The notes below the pieces were generated by a model. It searched no databases. It saw only the letters and a list, made by a program, of their open reading frames with translations, and had not been told where the DNA came from. DNA of 64,000 nt from HyVt-443 sp964544655 (lineage in GTDB: Bacteria > Pseudomonadota > Gammaproteobacteria > Chromatiales > Chromatiaceae): positions 1 through 64,000 of the forward strand of contig CAZJCM010000009.1 of assembly GCA_964544655.1 (NCBI GenBank), given 5' to 3'. Shown in pieces: positions 51,147 through 60,013 of the stretch. A program made the translations under genes and the position numbers. The first letter of the stretch is position 1. The number at the start of each line of letters is the position of its first letter.

Positions 51147-52210
51147 GAGGCCCCCCGGCCGCTGATCTCCACCCGTGGAGGTTGATCGCTTGCCTCTATC
51201 CGGCCCAGGCGCCACACCTGCTCGCCCTCGCTGGAGAGCAGGCTCATGGCCCGCTCCGCCTCCTCTTCCGGGACGCAGACCACCATGCCGACACCGCAGT
51301 TGAAGGTGCGCAGCATCTCCGACTCAACCACATTACCCTGGGTCTGTAACCAGTCGAAGATGGCCGGCCGTTGCCAGCTGTCACCATCGATTATGGCCTT
51401 GGTGCCATGGGGCAGCACCCGTGGCAGGTTCTCCGGCAGGCCGCCGCCGGTGATGTGGGCCAGGGCGTGTATCTCCACCGCTTGATGTAGTGCAAGCAGG
51501 GATTTGACATAGATCCGGGTCGGTGCCAGCAGCGCCTGGCCGAGGCTGGTGTCGCCCATCGGCTGCTGCAGATCGGCGCCACTCACCTCCAGGATCTTGC
51601 GGATCAGGGAGTAGCCATTGGAATGGGGGCCGGAGGAGGCCAGGCCCAATAGTGCATCACCGGGCTGTACCTGGTCCGGCCCGATGAGGCGGGATTTTTC
51701 TGCGATGCCAACGCAGAAACCGGCCAGGTCGTAGTCCCCTTCGTCATAGATGCCGGGCATCTCTGCCGTTTCGCCGCCGGTCAGCGCTGCACCGGCCAGC
51801 TCGCAGCCACGGGCGATGCCGCGGATCACGTCGGTGGCGACCTCGACGTCCAGCTTGCCAGTGGCGTAATAATCGAGGAAAAACAACGGCTCAGCGCCGG
51901 TGACGATGATGTCGTTGACGCACATGGCCACCAGGTCGATGCCGATGGTGTCATGCCGCTCCAGCATCAGTGCCAGTTTGAGCTTGGTGCCGACGCCATC
52001 GGTGCCTGAGACCAGCACCGGTTCCCGGTACCGATCCAGGGGGAGCTCGAACAGAGCGCCAAATCCGCCCAGGCCGGTCATTACGCCAGGGCGAAAGGTT
52101 TGCTTTACGATCGGCTTGATGCGTTCGATCAGACTGTTGCCGGCGTCTATGTCCACGCCGGAGTCCCGGTAACTGAGGGTTGGCCCTCCGGATGTATCGT
52201 TCTGATCCAC
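51143..52210 (-). CDS. purM: Phosphoribosylformylglycinamidine cyclo-ligase
   Basis: A 355-residue AIR synthetase, first gene of purM-purN-DUF3108. Characteristic blocks are YRDSGVDIDAGNSLIERIKP, GTDGVGTKLKLA, the GGETAEMPG metal/ATP loop, and LIRKILEVSGADL. The start is a GTG at 52210 with CTGGAG upstream. It is divergent from the DUF2066 gene. Confidence 0.96.
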   Translation of the reverse strand: MDQNDTSGGPTLSYRDSGVDIDAGNSLIERIKPIVKQTFRPGVMTGLGGFGALFELPLDRYREPVLVSGTDGVGTKLKLALMLERHDTIGIDLVAMCVNDIIVTGAEPLFFLDYYATGKLDVEVATDVIRGIARGCELAGAALTGGETAEMPGIYDEGDYDLAGFCVGIAEKSRLIGPDQVQPGDALLGLASSGPHSNGYSLIRKILEVSGADLQQPMGDTSLGQALLAPTRIYVKSLLALHQAVEIHALAHITGGGLPENLPRVLPHGTKAIIDGDSWQRPAIFDWLQTQGNVVESEMLRTFNCGVGMVVCVPEEEAERAMSLLSSEGEQVWRLGRIEASDQPPRVEISGRGAS

Positions 52211-52413
52211 TGCTGGCTCCAGGATGGAAGAAATGGCTGGTCATTTTACCAATATCCAGCCGCGGGCGGCAGGGTTTTGCATAAATTAACCGCCGCCGGC
52301 GGTCTGCGAGCTTAGACAGGGAGCAGGCGGCAGGCTAGAATTGATCCCTGTTCTCGTGTTTCCGGGAATGTGACTCTATAGTTTGCTCCCCGCGCCAAGG
52401 ATTTCAGATCTTC

Positions 52414-53541
52414 ATGACTGTTTCGTTGCCTCCATTGAACGGCATTCCGGCCATTCGTCTGGCCATCGCAGGCCTCTTTGTCATCGTCTCTTCGCTGCTG
52501 TGCGTGATGCCGGCCTGGGCGGCCCAGGTGGAGGGGCTGTATCAGGCAGAGGCGCCCGTTGCAGGAGTAGAGGCTGCGGCGCGCAACCGGGCCATTCGCA
52601 GTGCCTTGGAGAAGGTGCTGGTCAAAGTGACGGGAAACCCCGGTATCGCAGCATTGAAAGGGATTGGCAACGAGCTGGATCAGGCGGCCAAATACGTGCA
52701 GCAGTACAGTTACCGGCTGCAGTCCATGCCGCCTGGTGCGCCGGCTGATGCCGAGCCGCAGCGCCTGCTGCGAGTGATCTTCGATGCAGCGGCGGTAGAC
52801 CGTATGCTGCGCCAGCGTGGACTGCCGGTATGGAACGGGAATCGTCCGAGTATCCTGGTCTGGATGGGGTTGGAGCAGAAACGCAATCGGCGTCTGTTGC
52901 AGCCGGATCTGGACAACGGGTTGACTCAGGCGATCACCAGAGTGGCGGAAGAGCGGGGGCTTCCGGTGCTGTTTCCGCTGATGGATCTGGAGGACCAGGC
53001 GCGGTTGCAGGTCGCGGACTTGTGGGGGGGGTTCGAAAGCAATATCCGTGCTGCTTCGGAGCGCTATGGGCCGGACCTGATCCTTACCGGTCGTCTCTCC
53101 AGGGTCGCCAAAGAGGTCTGGCGGGGGCGCTGGCGCCTGTACCGGGGAGATGGCTTCAGTCAATGGGAAAACGAGGCCGGCAGCAGTGGTGCCTTGGCGG
53201 CCGATGCCATGCAGCATGCAGCAGACTTGCTGGCCGAGCGCTTTGCCCCGGCGGGTGGCGATGGCGGTCTGTCATCGGTGCGCATTCGTGTGAGTGGGGT
53301 CCATGACCTGGAAACCTATGCCCGGGTCGGACAGCTGTTGGCAACATTGAGCAACTTGGAGCGGTTGGCTGTCGTCTACGTGGAGCCGAATGCAGTTACC
53401 TATGACCTGCATGGCAGAGGTGGTATGGCTGCCGTCGAACAGCGGCTGCTGGTGGGTGGCGTATTGATGCCAGACCAGGATGAACCGGCTGCCGATGGAT
53501 ATTTCACAGAGGCTGTGGATCTCTATTTCAAGGTTCGATGA
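52414..53541 (+). CDS. DUF2066 family exported protein
   Basis: A 375-residue protein with an N-terminal signal peptide (LFVIVSSLLCVMPAWAA, cleaved near residue 37). The body shows DUF2066 features: AARNRAIRSALEKVLVKVTGNP, YSYRLQSMPPG, RPSILVWMGLEQKRNRRLL, and DLILTGRLSR. The domain fold resembles periplasmic lipoprotein-handling components, but function is unknown. It is followed 24 bases later by a CDP-alcohol phosphatidyltransferase and lies between purM and hda, as in many gammaproteobacteria. Confidence 0.85.
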   Translation: MTVSLPPLNGIPAIRLAIAGLFVIVSSLLCVMPAWAAQVEGLYQAEAPVAGVEAAARNRAIRSALEKVLVKVTGNPGIAALKGIGNELDQAAKYVQQYSYRLQSMPPGAPADAEPQRLLRVIFDAAAVDRMLRQRGLPVWNGNRPSILVWMGLEQKRNRRLLQPDLDNGLTQAITRVAEERGLPVLFPLMDLEDQARLQVADLWGGFESNIRAASERYGPDLILTGRLSRVAKEVWRGRWRLYRGDGFSQWENEAGSSGALAADAMQHAADLLAERFAPAGGDGGLSSVRIRVSGVHDLETYARVGQLLATLSNLERLAVVYVEPNAVTYDLHGRGGMAAVEQRLLVGGVLMPDQDEPAADGYFTEAVDLYFKVR

Positions 53542-53565
53542 AACAGCACACCGCCGGGTGGAGGC

Positions 53566-54126
53566 ATGAAAAGAGAAGACATCCCGAATCTGATCAGTGT
53601 ATTACGGATATTCCTCTCCATTCCGGTGGTATGGCTGCTGCTGGAGCAGCGTTTCGACATTGCCTTGATCCTGTTCGCCATCGCCGGCATTTCCGATGGG
53701 CTGGATGGATACCTGGCCAAGCACTATGGTTGGCAGAGTCGTTTGGGCGGGCTGCTGGATCCGCTGGCAGACAAGGTGCTCCTGGTCTCCAGCTATCTGT
53801 CACTGGCGTTACTCGGGCTGATTCCTGTGTTGTTGATGCTGTTGGTGATCCTGCGTGATCTGATCATCGTCACCGGTGCCCTGGTCTATAACTTCCGTAT
53901 TCGTGAACTGGAGGCGTCTCCCAGCCTGATCAGCAAGTTCAACACGCTGGCGCAGATCCTGCTGGTGCTGGCGGTGGTGCTGGACCGGGGGCTGGTGGCG
54001 TTGCCAGCTGCATTGCTGCAGGGGCTGATCTGGCTGGTGTTCGCCACCACTATCACCAGCGGCGTGAACTACGTCTGGGTCTGGAGCCGCCGGGCAGCAG
54101 ACTACGGAGATCGGGGTGGGCGGTGA
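53566..54126 (+). CDS. CDP-alcohol phosphatidyltransferase (PgsA-like)
   Basis: A 186-residue membrane enzyme of phospholipid synthesis. The catalytic motif D-x2-D-G-x2-A-x-G-x3-D-x3-D reads SDGLDGYLAKHYGWQSRLGG and then LLDPLADK. There are about five membrane helices. The family includes phosphatidylglycerophosphate synthase PgsA and phosphatidylserine synthase; substrate cannot be fixed from sequence alone. Its last 25 bases overlap the 3' end of the convergent hda. Confidence 0.85.
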   Translation: MKREDIPNLISVLRIFLSIPVVWLLLEQRFDIALILFAIAGISDGLDGYLAKHYGWQSRLGGLLDPLADKVLLVSSYLSLALLGLIPVLLMLLVILRDLIIVTGALVYNFRIRELEASPSLISKFNTLAQILLVLAVVLDRGLVALPAALLQGLIWLVFATTITSGVNYVWVWSRRAADYGDRGGR

Positions 54127-54818
54127 ATGCCCTCGATCACGCTTTTGACGAACGGGATTGTGAGCCGGCGTTGGGCCGCCAGGGAGGCGCTGTCGAGTTG
54201 TTGCACGATCTCTAACAGGGAGCGCGGATCCCGCGGGGCGTGGCGCAGGATATAGTTGGCCGACTCCCGGGGCAGCGTCATTCCCCGCTTGCGGGCGCTG
54301 TGGGTCAACAGTGCATGTCGGCCTTCGTCATCCAGCGGATGCAGCTGATAACAGAGGCCCCAGCCCAGTCGGGAGCGCAGGTCCGGCAGTTGCAGCTGCA
54401 GCCTTGCCGGTGGCAGATCGGCGCTTACCATCAGTCCTGCTGCGCGGTCACGCAGCTGATTGAACAGCAGGAACAGGGCCTCCTCCCACTCCTCATCTCC
54501 GGCCACAGCCTGCAGATCATCGAGACATACGAGGTCCATGTCGCCCAGTGCTTCCAAGGCGGACGGGGTGATGTCTGTAAGGGTTCCCAGTGGCAGGTAG
54601 ATGACGCTGCAGCCACTGGCTGACGCCTGCTGGCAGGCCGCCTGTAACAGGTGGCTCTTGCCGGTGCCACTTGCGCCCCAGAGATAGAACAGGGGCTCCC
54701 CCTTGCCGCTGGCGCCGGCCCGCAGCTGGTCGACCAGCTGTTCGTTGCCCCGGGTGATGAAGGCGTCGAAACTGGCGCTTTCCCGCAGTTCGATGCCAAG
54801 GGGGAGCTGCCTGCTCAT
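54102..54818 (-). CDS. hda: DnaA regulatory inactivator Hda
   Basis: A 238-residue AAA+ protein homologous to the DnaA ATPase domain. With the DNA-loaded clamp it stimulates hydrolysis of DnaA-ATP after initiation. Motifs: clamp-binding RQLPLGIEL near the N-terminus, Walker A GASGTGKSHLL, Walker B LVCLDDLQAVAG, and Sensor-type SRLGWGL. The start MSRQLPLGI at 54818 overlaps wrbA by four bases. It is the last gene of arsC/yfgD-wrbA-hda. Confidence 0.95.
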   Translation of the reverse strand: MSRQLPLGIELRESASFDAFITRGNEQLVDQLRAGASGKGEPLFYLWGASGTGKSHLLQAACQQASASGCSVIYLPLGTLTDITPSALEALGDMDLVCLDDLQAVAGDEEWEEALFLLFNQLRDRAAGLMVSADLPPARLQLQLPDLRSRLGWGLCYQLHPLDDEGRHALLTHSARKRGMTLPRESANYILRHAPRDPRSLLEIVQQLDSASLAAQRRLTIPFVKSVIEGIHRPPRSP

Positions 54819-55414
54819 CCGTCGTTGGAAAGTGTGCTGGCGGTGGTGGCCAGGCGCCGTCCCAGGGCTTGGCACAGGCGCCGCTCCTCGTCGCTCAAAG
54901 GCAGCTTGCTGTCGCTGCCTGCCAGATGGCTGGGACCGTAAGGGGTGCCACCGGTGGTGGTGTGCAGCAGATCGGTTTCACTGTAGGGCAGGCCCATCAC
55001 CATCATGCCGTGGTGCAGTAGTGGCAGCAGCATGGACAGCAGGGTGCTTTCCTGCCCGCCGTGCAGGCTGGAGCTGGAGGTGAAGACGGCTGCCGGCTTG
55101 CCGATCAGGGCGCCGCTGATCCAGAGGGGGCTGGTGCTGTCGATGAACGCCTTCATCGCGCCGGCCATGTTGCCGAAGCGGGTGGGGCTGCCCAGGGCCA
55201 GGCCGACGCACGTCTTCAGGTCGTCCAGGTCGGCGTAGGGGGCCCCCTGGTCAGGCACCGCCGGGGCCGTCGCCTCACACACTGCGGAGACCTCGGGCAC
55301 GGTGCGCAGACGGGCCTCGATGCCAGGGATCTCCTCCACACCGCGGGCGATCTGACGAGCCATTTCCGCGGTGGCGCCATAGCGGCTGTAGTAGAGAATG
55401 AGGATATGGCTCAT
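54815..55414 (-). CDS. wrbA: NAD(P)H:quinone oxidoreductase, WrbA type
   Basis: A 199-residue flavodoxin-fold quinone reductase protecting against one-electron quinone chemistry. The FMN phosphate loop is YYSRYGATAEMARQI. GSPTRFGNMAGAMKAFIDSTSPLW and GGTPYGPSHLAG are WrbA signatures. The start overlaps arsC/yfgD (ATGA) and the stop overlaps hda. Confidence 0.94.
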   Translation of the reverse strand: MSHILILYYSRYGATAEMARQIARGVEEIPGIEARLRTVPEVSAVCEATAPAVPDQGAPYADLDDLKTCVGLALGSPTRFGNMAGAMKAFIDSTSPLWISGALIGKPAAVFTSSSSLHGGQESTLLSMLLPLLHHGMMVMGLPYSETDLLHTTTGGTPYGPSHLAGSDSKLPLSDEERRLCQALGRRLATTASTLSNDG

Positions 55415-55764
55415 GAGACGATATCCAGCACCTGTTCCGGGGGCCGGCCGAGGGCGGCCTTGCCATCATCGGTGAGTACAATGGGGCGTTCGATCAGCCG
55501 CGGATGATCGATCATCGCCTGAATCAACTGGCCGCGGGTCAGGTTCGGGTCATCCAGGCCGGCTTCCTTGTACTCCTTCTCCTTCTTTCTCATCAGATCA
55601 CGGGGCTCCATGCCAAGCAGATCTAGGATTCGTTCCAGTTCCGCCTTGTCCGGGGGGGTATCCAGATACTTGATGATCTGTGGCTGGATGCCTTTCTGTT
55701 CCAGCAGCTGCAGGGTCTGGCGGGACTTGCTGCAGCGGGGGTTGTGGTAGATTTTTACGCTCAT
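55411..55764 (-). CDS. yfgD: ArsC family reductase (YfgD-like)
   Basis: A 117-residue thioredoxin-fold protein of the glutaredoxin-dependent arsenate reductase family. The active-site cysteine is in YHNPRCSKSRQTLQLLEQKG; arginines in LTRGQLIQ and LIERPIVL match anion-binding positions. Its position next to hda is that of E. coli yfgD, so it may be a YfgD with unproven arsenate activity. It is first in a three-gene unit with four-base overlaps. Confidence 0.88.
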   Translation of the reverse strand: MSVKIYHNPRCSKSRQTLQLLEQKGIQPQIIKYLDTPPDKAELERILDLLGMEPRDLMRKKEKEYKEAGLDDPNLTRGQLIQAMIDHPRLIERPIVLTDDGKAALGRPPEQVLDIVS

Positions 55765-55908
55765 GGGGTGGTGATGCTCCTGGCTCCTGGGGGTTTGGCT
55801 GTTGGCCTGCTATTGTATCGAACCGGCGCGGAGAAAAAACAGCCGGATTGGTGTCATAACAAGGGGCGCACCGTTGAATTCTGAGACAGGCTGCCAATAG
55901 GAGGAAAA

Positions 55909-56400
55909 ATGGATATGAAAGTGAATGCATCCCTGCTGTTTCTGTGCAGCTTGCTGTTGGCGACGCCGCTGGCTGCCGAGCCGGTGGATTTCGTGTTGCA
56001 GGATCTGCAGGGTAAGCCGCGACACCTGGCGGATTACCGGGGTAAATGGGTGTTGGTCAACTATTGGGCCACTTGGTGCCCGCCATGTCTGGAGGAGTTG
56101 CCTGATCTGGAGGTATTCTATAACAAGCATAAGGATACGGATGCCATCGTGATCGGTGTCAATATGGAGGATATCCCCCTGCAGCAGTTGCGGACATTCG
56201 TCGAGCAGCAGTTTCTCAGTTTTCCCATACTGCGGGGAAAGCCGGCCCAGCGTACGGCCTTGGGCGCCATACCTGCTATGCCGACCTCCTATCTGATCTC
56301 TCCCGAGGGTGAAGTGGTTGCCCGTCAGGTCGGTATAGTGAGTGGTGAGATGATCGAGCGTTTTATCGCCAACTATGGCCTGAAGAGGAATGATCGATGA
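55909..56400 (+). CDS. TlpA-like periplasmic thioredoxin
   Basis: A 163-residue protein with signal peptide (about 1-24) and a thioredoxin fold of the TlpA/ResA type. Active site is YWATWCPPCLEELPDLEVF; cis-proline is in IPAMPTSYLISPEG. It probably reduces disulfides in the periplasm, for example during cytochrome c or metal-cofactor assembly; partner unknown. AGGAGGAAAA precedes the ATG. Its stop overlaps the acylphosphatase start. Confidence 0.9.
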   Translation: MDMKVNASLLFLCSLLLATPLAAEPVDFVLQDLQGKPRHLADYRGKWVLVNYWATWCPPCLEELPDLEVFYNKHKDTDAIVIGVNMEDIPLQQLRTFVEQQFLSFPILRGKPAQRTALGAIPAMPTSYLISPEGEVVARQVGIVSGEMIERFIANYGLKRNDR

Positions 56401-56666
56401 AGATTTGTCTGCGTTGCCGGGTTTCAGGCAAGGTACAGGGGGTGTTCTTTCGTGCATCCGCTCGTCATCAGGCCCTGCAGCTGGGTATCAATGGTCATGC
56501 CCGCAACCTGCTGGATGGCCGGGTCGAGGTGGTGGCCTGTGGTGACGCGGAAGCGGTGGATGCGCTGAAGGCGTGGCTGACCCGCGGGCCGGACGGGGCC
56601 CGGGTCAGTGGTGTCTCCTGTGAGGTCATCGATTTGCAACCGGTACAGGGGTTTTCTGTTCTCTAA
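56397..56666 (+). CDS. acyP: Acylphosphatase
   Basis: An 89-residue enzyme hydrolysing acyl phosphates such as acetyl and carbamoyl phosphate. The phosphate-binding loop is VSGKVQGVFFRASAR with the catalytic arginine, and the catalytic asparagine is in GHARNLLDGRVEVVA. Length is standard. ATGA overlap couples it to the TlpA-like gene. Confidence 0.93.
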   Translation: MKICLRCRVSGKVQGVFFRASARHQALQLGINGHARNLLDGRVEVVACGDAEAVDALKAWLTRGPDGARVSGVSCEVIDLQPVQGFSVL

Positions 56667-56759
56667 CCCAGGAATTTACAGGTCAGGCACCCCCAGGCCA
56701 AGCCGCGAATCCACAGCTTGTGTCCGGGCACGATCAAGGGGCATGGTCTGGCAGGTTAC

Positions 56760-57908
56760 TCAGTTTTTCTCTGCGGCAGGCTCAGTAATGGGTTCCATTT
56801 CGCTGTTGCTTGCTGGCACAGGGGCCGGCACAGCGGCATCAGCCGTCGTTTCGGCTGACGCATCGTCGTCAGCAACGGACGGGCCATCCGGTTCCGCTGG
56901 CAGCGTCGTTGCTGGTGTGGCTTCTGCGGCCGGTGTGTCCGCTTGCTCATCCATCTGATCTGTAGCGGGTTGCGCTGCCTGAGGTGTCTGGTTCTCTGCT
57001 TGGGGCGCCTGTTCCGGTCCCTCCTCGACGGGTTGTGCAGCAGATGAGGGCTGCGCTGGAGGAGGTGGAGCGGTAACCTCTCCATCCATGAGCGCCGGCT
57101 GCGCTTCATGGGGAGGCTGTATGGGGTTGGCAGTTGCAGCCGTCGGCAGTGATGGTGTTCCCGGCTCAGGGGCGTCCGGTGTCGTCGTCACCGGTGGTAC
57201 CGTGGTGGGATACCCTGGCATCTGACCATAGGGGATGGTCGGCCCGGTATCGTATGGGGGCTGCCATGGTTGGGGTGCCGAATAGGAGGGCCGCTGATAA
57301 TGGGGGGCTGGGGGGGCATAGTCGTAGCCGTTGCCGTATTCAGGGTAGTCGTACCCCTGTGCCCCCCAGGGTGCCATATCGTAGGCCGGGCCTGGCATTG
57401 GCCAGTTGGGCGGCTGTCGGTTTGTCGGCTGCTGCCCCCAGCGATCCGCAGCATTCCCGTAGGGCATACCGTATGGGTCGTATCGTCCTGCTGGCGGCGG
57501 GTAAAAGGGTTGCCGGTAGAATGCCGCATCAGTTCGACTCCCGGACCAGTATTCCTGCGTCATGGTGCCTTTCTGGCCCCAGGGACGAAAGGTCGCTTCC
57601 GGCGCGCCCGGCTGACGATTCAGTTCTGCCGGCAGTCCCTGGGTATTTGGCGGGTAATAAGTGGGGCCCGCATAGCCGTATGGTGAAGAGGATGGCTCAC
57701 CCCATGGCTGGTGCTGTTCCTCTGGTGGGTTCGGATAACCGGTGGAGGGTGGTGCGTAGGGTGTCGTCTCTCCCCATTGTCCAGTGGTTGGTGCGGATCG
57801 ATAATAGTCTGTATATGGTGCGTCTGGTGGTGGAAAGCCGTTACCAAAGGTCGCCGTGGCAGTGATCAGAGCCAATATGCATCCAATGCCCTTTACCGGG
57901 TCTCTCAT
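56760..57908 (-). CDS. Secreted proline/tyrosine/tryptophan-rich low-complexity protein
   Basis: A 382-residue protein with a predicted signal peptide (about 1-22, ILALITATATFG) and no recognised domain. Residues 25-230 are rich in Pro, Tyr, Gly and Trp, with repeated short motifs PWG or RWG and PYG (HQPWGEP, FRPWGQK, DRWGQQ, APWGAQG, SPYGYAG, YDPYGMPYG). Residues 240-382 are Pro/Ala/Glu-rich and acidic, clearly disordered. The gene stands alone. Composition recalls the structural proteins of periplasmic sulfur globules in purple sulfur bacteria, but similarity is only compositional. I cannot assign a function. Confidence 0.7.
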   Translation of the reverse strand: MRDPVKGIGCILALITATATFGNGFPPPDAPYTDYYRSAPTTGQWGETTPYAPPSTGYPNPPEEQHQPWGEPSSSPYGYAGPTYYPPNTQGLPAELNRQPGAPEATFRPWGQKGTMTQEYWSGSRTDAAFYRQPFYPPPAGRYDPYGMPYGNAADRWGQQPTNRQPPNWPMPGPAYDMAPWGAQGYDYPEYGNGYDYAPPAPHYQRPSYSAPQPWQPPYDTGPTIPYGQMPGYPTTVPPVTTTPDAPEPGTPSLPTAATANPIQPPHEAQPALMDGEVTAPPPPAQPSSAAQPVEEGPEQAPQAENQTPQAAQPATDQMDEQADTPAAEATPATTLPAEPDGPSVADDDASAETTADAAVPAPVPASNSEMEPITEPAAEKN

Positions 57909-58103
57909 TGTTATACTCCCCCATTTCTCAATTGTGGTGCAGCCATCATCAATGATTTATTCACTCCTGCAGCCCGTCGGTTCGTCTGGCTGTATGATGA
58001 TCTCCGCCAAGCCTGAGGATATGGCTGAGAATGTCCATCCAGGTTGCGCGTTTGATTCAATACTAATGCGCCTATTGCAGGGCGTCCACAGTCAGGTACT
58101 GGT

Positions 58104-58814
58104 ATGCAACTTCCGCCTCTGACACCAGGTCGTATCATCCGGCGTTATAAGCGGTTTCTTGCTGATGTGGAGCTCAATGACGGTTCGTCGGTCGTTGCCC
58201 ATTGCCCCAATACTGGGAGTATGACGGGGTGCTGGGTGCCTGGAGCACCCGTGGAACTGAGCTATAGCGACAATCCGAAACGCAAGCTGGCCTGGACCCT
58301 GGAGCGGGTGGATATGGGGCGGGGCTGGGTCGGGGTGAATACCAGCCGGACCAATGCCGTGGTTGCAGAGGCGCTGATGCAGGGGGCGGTTCCCTCTCTG
58401 AGTGGTTATGCCACTCTGCGCCGGGAGGTGACCTGCGCGTTACCGGGCCACCCTCGCTCCCGTCTCGACCTGATGTTGACTGATGGTCCTGCAGAAGATG
58501 TGTTGGTAGAGATAAAGAATGTCACCTTGCTGGAAGGTGACAGGCTGTTGTTTCCCGATGCGGTGAGCACTCGTGCCCTGAAACATATCGAATTGTTGCA
58601 CCAGATCGTGCAGCAGCAGGGCTGTCGGGGGGTGATCCTGTTCGCTCTCAACCGCCCTGAAGGCAGCTGTTTCTCCCCCGCGGCGCGGGTCGATCCTGTC
58701 TATGCGAGGCGCTTGCAAGAGGTCCTTGGGGATGGTGTGGAGGCGGTGGCGCTGCGAATCCGGCATACGGTGGATGGAATGGAGGGGGGAGAGGTGGTGC
58801 CGGTGGTGGTTTGA
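58104..58814 (+). CDS. sfsA: Sugar fermentation stimulation protein SfsA
   Basis: A 236-residue protein of the SfsA family, a DNA-binding nuclease-like fold of uncertain role. Family blocks: RYKRFLADVELNDG, AHCPNTGSMTGCWVPGAPVELSYSDNPKRKL, LVEIKNVTLLEG and FPDAVSTRALKHIELL. Length matches E. coli (234 aa). The ribosome binding site is weak. It converges on cpdA with three bases between stops. Confidence 0.93.
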   Translation: MQLPPLTPGRIIRRYKRFLADVELNDGSSVVAHCPNTGSMTGCWVPGAPVELSYSDNPKRKLAWTLERVDMGRGWVGVNTSRTNAVVAEALMQGAVPSLSGYATLRREVTCALPGHPRSRLDLMLTDGPAEDVLVEIKNVTLLEGDRLLFPDAVSTRALKHIELLHQIVQQQGCRGVILFALNRPEGSCFSPAARVDPVYARRLQEVLGDGVEAVALRIRHTVDGMEGGEVVPVVV

Positions 58815-58817
58815 AGC

Positions 58818-59663
58818 TCAATAGCCGGCGGAACTGAGGTCGAGGCCGACAGGGGTGTCGGCAAGACGAACGATGCCGCTTTCGATGCAGCCGTCGGGTA
58901 GCAGTTCCAGCCAGCGGGCGCCGGGGGGCTCATGATCGATGCCGAAGTGGTCCTGTCCCGGGGTGAATTGGATACAGGTGGAAGGGGTGCCCATGAGACG
59001 TACGCCTTTGCGCTGATCCTCGAAAGTTTGGTGGATGTGCCCCCACAAGATCCCTTTCACCCCAGGGTGGCGGTCGATCACGCGGAAGAAGTCTGCGGGG
59101 TTGTCCAGGGCCATACTGTCCATCCAGGCACTGCCGATGGGCACCGGGTGATGATGTAGGCAGACCAGGGCGTTGTGCTCTGGATGTGTTGCCAAGGCCT
59201 GGTCGAGCACAGCCAGTTCGGCAGGCGGAAGATGGCCCCCCTCCTTCCCGGCTACGGCAGAGTTCAGCATGACGATCAGCCAGTTGTCCCGCAGAATGGT
59301 CTTGGCGGTGCTGATGGTGCCCTGGTTCATGTGCCGGTCCATGGTTTCCGGTATGTCGTGATTGCCGGGCAGGCAATAGACCGGTGTCGATCGGCTGGAA
59401 AGGTGCTCGGTCAGCCATTCATACCCTGCACTGGTGGCGTCGTGAACCAGGTCTCCGGTGGCCAGAATCAGGTCCACCGGATCGTTCACTGGTAAAACCA
59501 TATCCAGAAGGGATATAAGGGATTGGCGTGTATTCAGGCCCACCAGTGCGCGCCCGGCGTCAGCATAGAGGTGGGTGTCGGAGATTTGCAACACCCGAAT
59601 ACCCTTTCTGGCAGAGGCGCCTGCCTGTCCCTGTTGTGTGATGTCGCTGATGTTATGGCTCAT
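58818..59663 (-). CDS. cpdA: 3',5'-cyclic AMP phosphodiesterase CpdA
   Basis: A 281-residue class III (metallophosphoesterase) cAMP phosphodiesterase. Metal-binding motifs are ISDTHLYAD, LATGDLVHDATSAGYEWL, LPGNHDIPETM and LHHHPVPIGS, with GHIHQTFE. The size is like E. coli CpdA (275 aa). The start MSHNISDITQ at 59663 gives the family-length protein; a longer frame to 59744 is possible but unsupported. Confidence 0.92.
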   Translation of the reverse strand: MSHNISDITQQGQAGASARKGIRVLQISDTHLYADAGRALVGLNTRQSLISLLDMVLPVNDPVDLILATGDLVHDATSAGYEWLTEHLSSRSTPVYCLPGNHDIPETMDRHMNQGTISTAKTILRDNWLIVMLNSAVAGKEGGHLPPAELAVLDQALATHPEHNALVCLHHHPVPIGSAWMDSMALDNPADFFRVIDRHPGVKGILWGHIHQTFEDQRKGVRLMGTPSTCIQFTPGQDHFGIDHEPPGARWLELLPDGCIESGIVRLADTPVGLDLSSAGY

Positions 59664-60013
59664 GAAAAATGATACCGGCCCTTGCTTCGAGGTGCCCTGC
59701 ATCCACCAGAGGCGTGCCTCCCATACGGCTATTGTATTGGACAAATCGCTTTTTAAAATGATTTTCTGGCCTTACCATGCCCGATTGTGGACTGAATCAC
59801 GATTCAGCCAGGAAGCTGTCCGGTTTAGAGTTAATCTACTCGGGGATTACTCCTGCACCCATGCAATCGTGCGCTGGAGGGAGGGTAGCCCGAATATTCC
59901 AGATTTTTTTGTTGCACAGGCCCAACTATACGCCCGCAATTTTGTGAAAATTAGGCCTTGCTCTCCCATCATGCTTGCTATGATCGTGTAAATTTAGAGG
60001 AACAAGGATCGCC
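59664..60013. other. 350-base divergent region between cpdA and oxyR, with oxyR -10
   Basis: No gene is supported. TGC-TATGAT at 59976-59984 is an extended -10 likely serving oxyR, with AGAGGA as its ribosome binding site. No clear OxyR-type ATAG/CTAT repeat was found. The centre near 59750 is AT-rich (TTTTTAAAATGATTTTC). Confidence 0.45.

Noticed and set aside
59575..59991. 138-codon plus-strand frame between cpdA and oxyR
   Set aside because: Overlaps the cpdA 5' end, has no ribosome binding site or family pattern, and the region looks regulatory.
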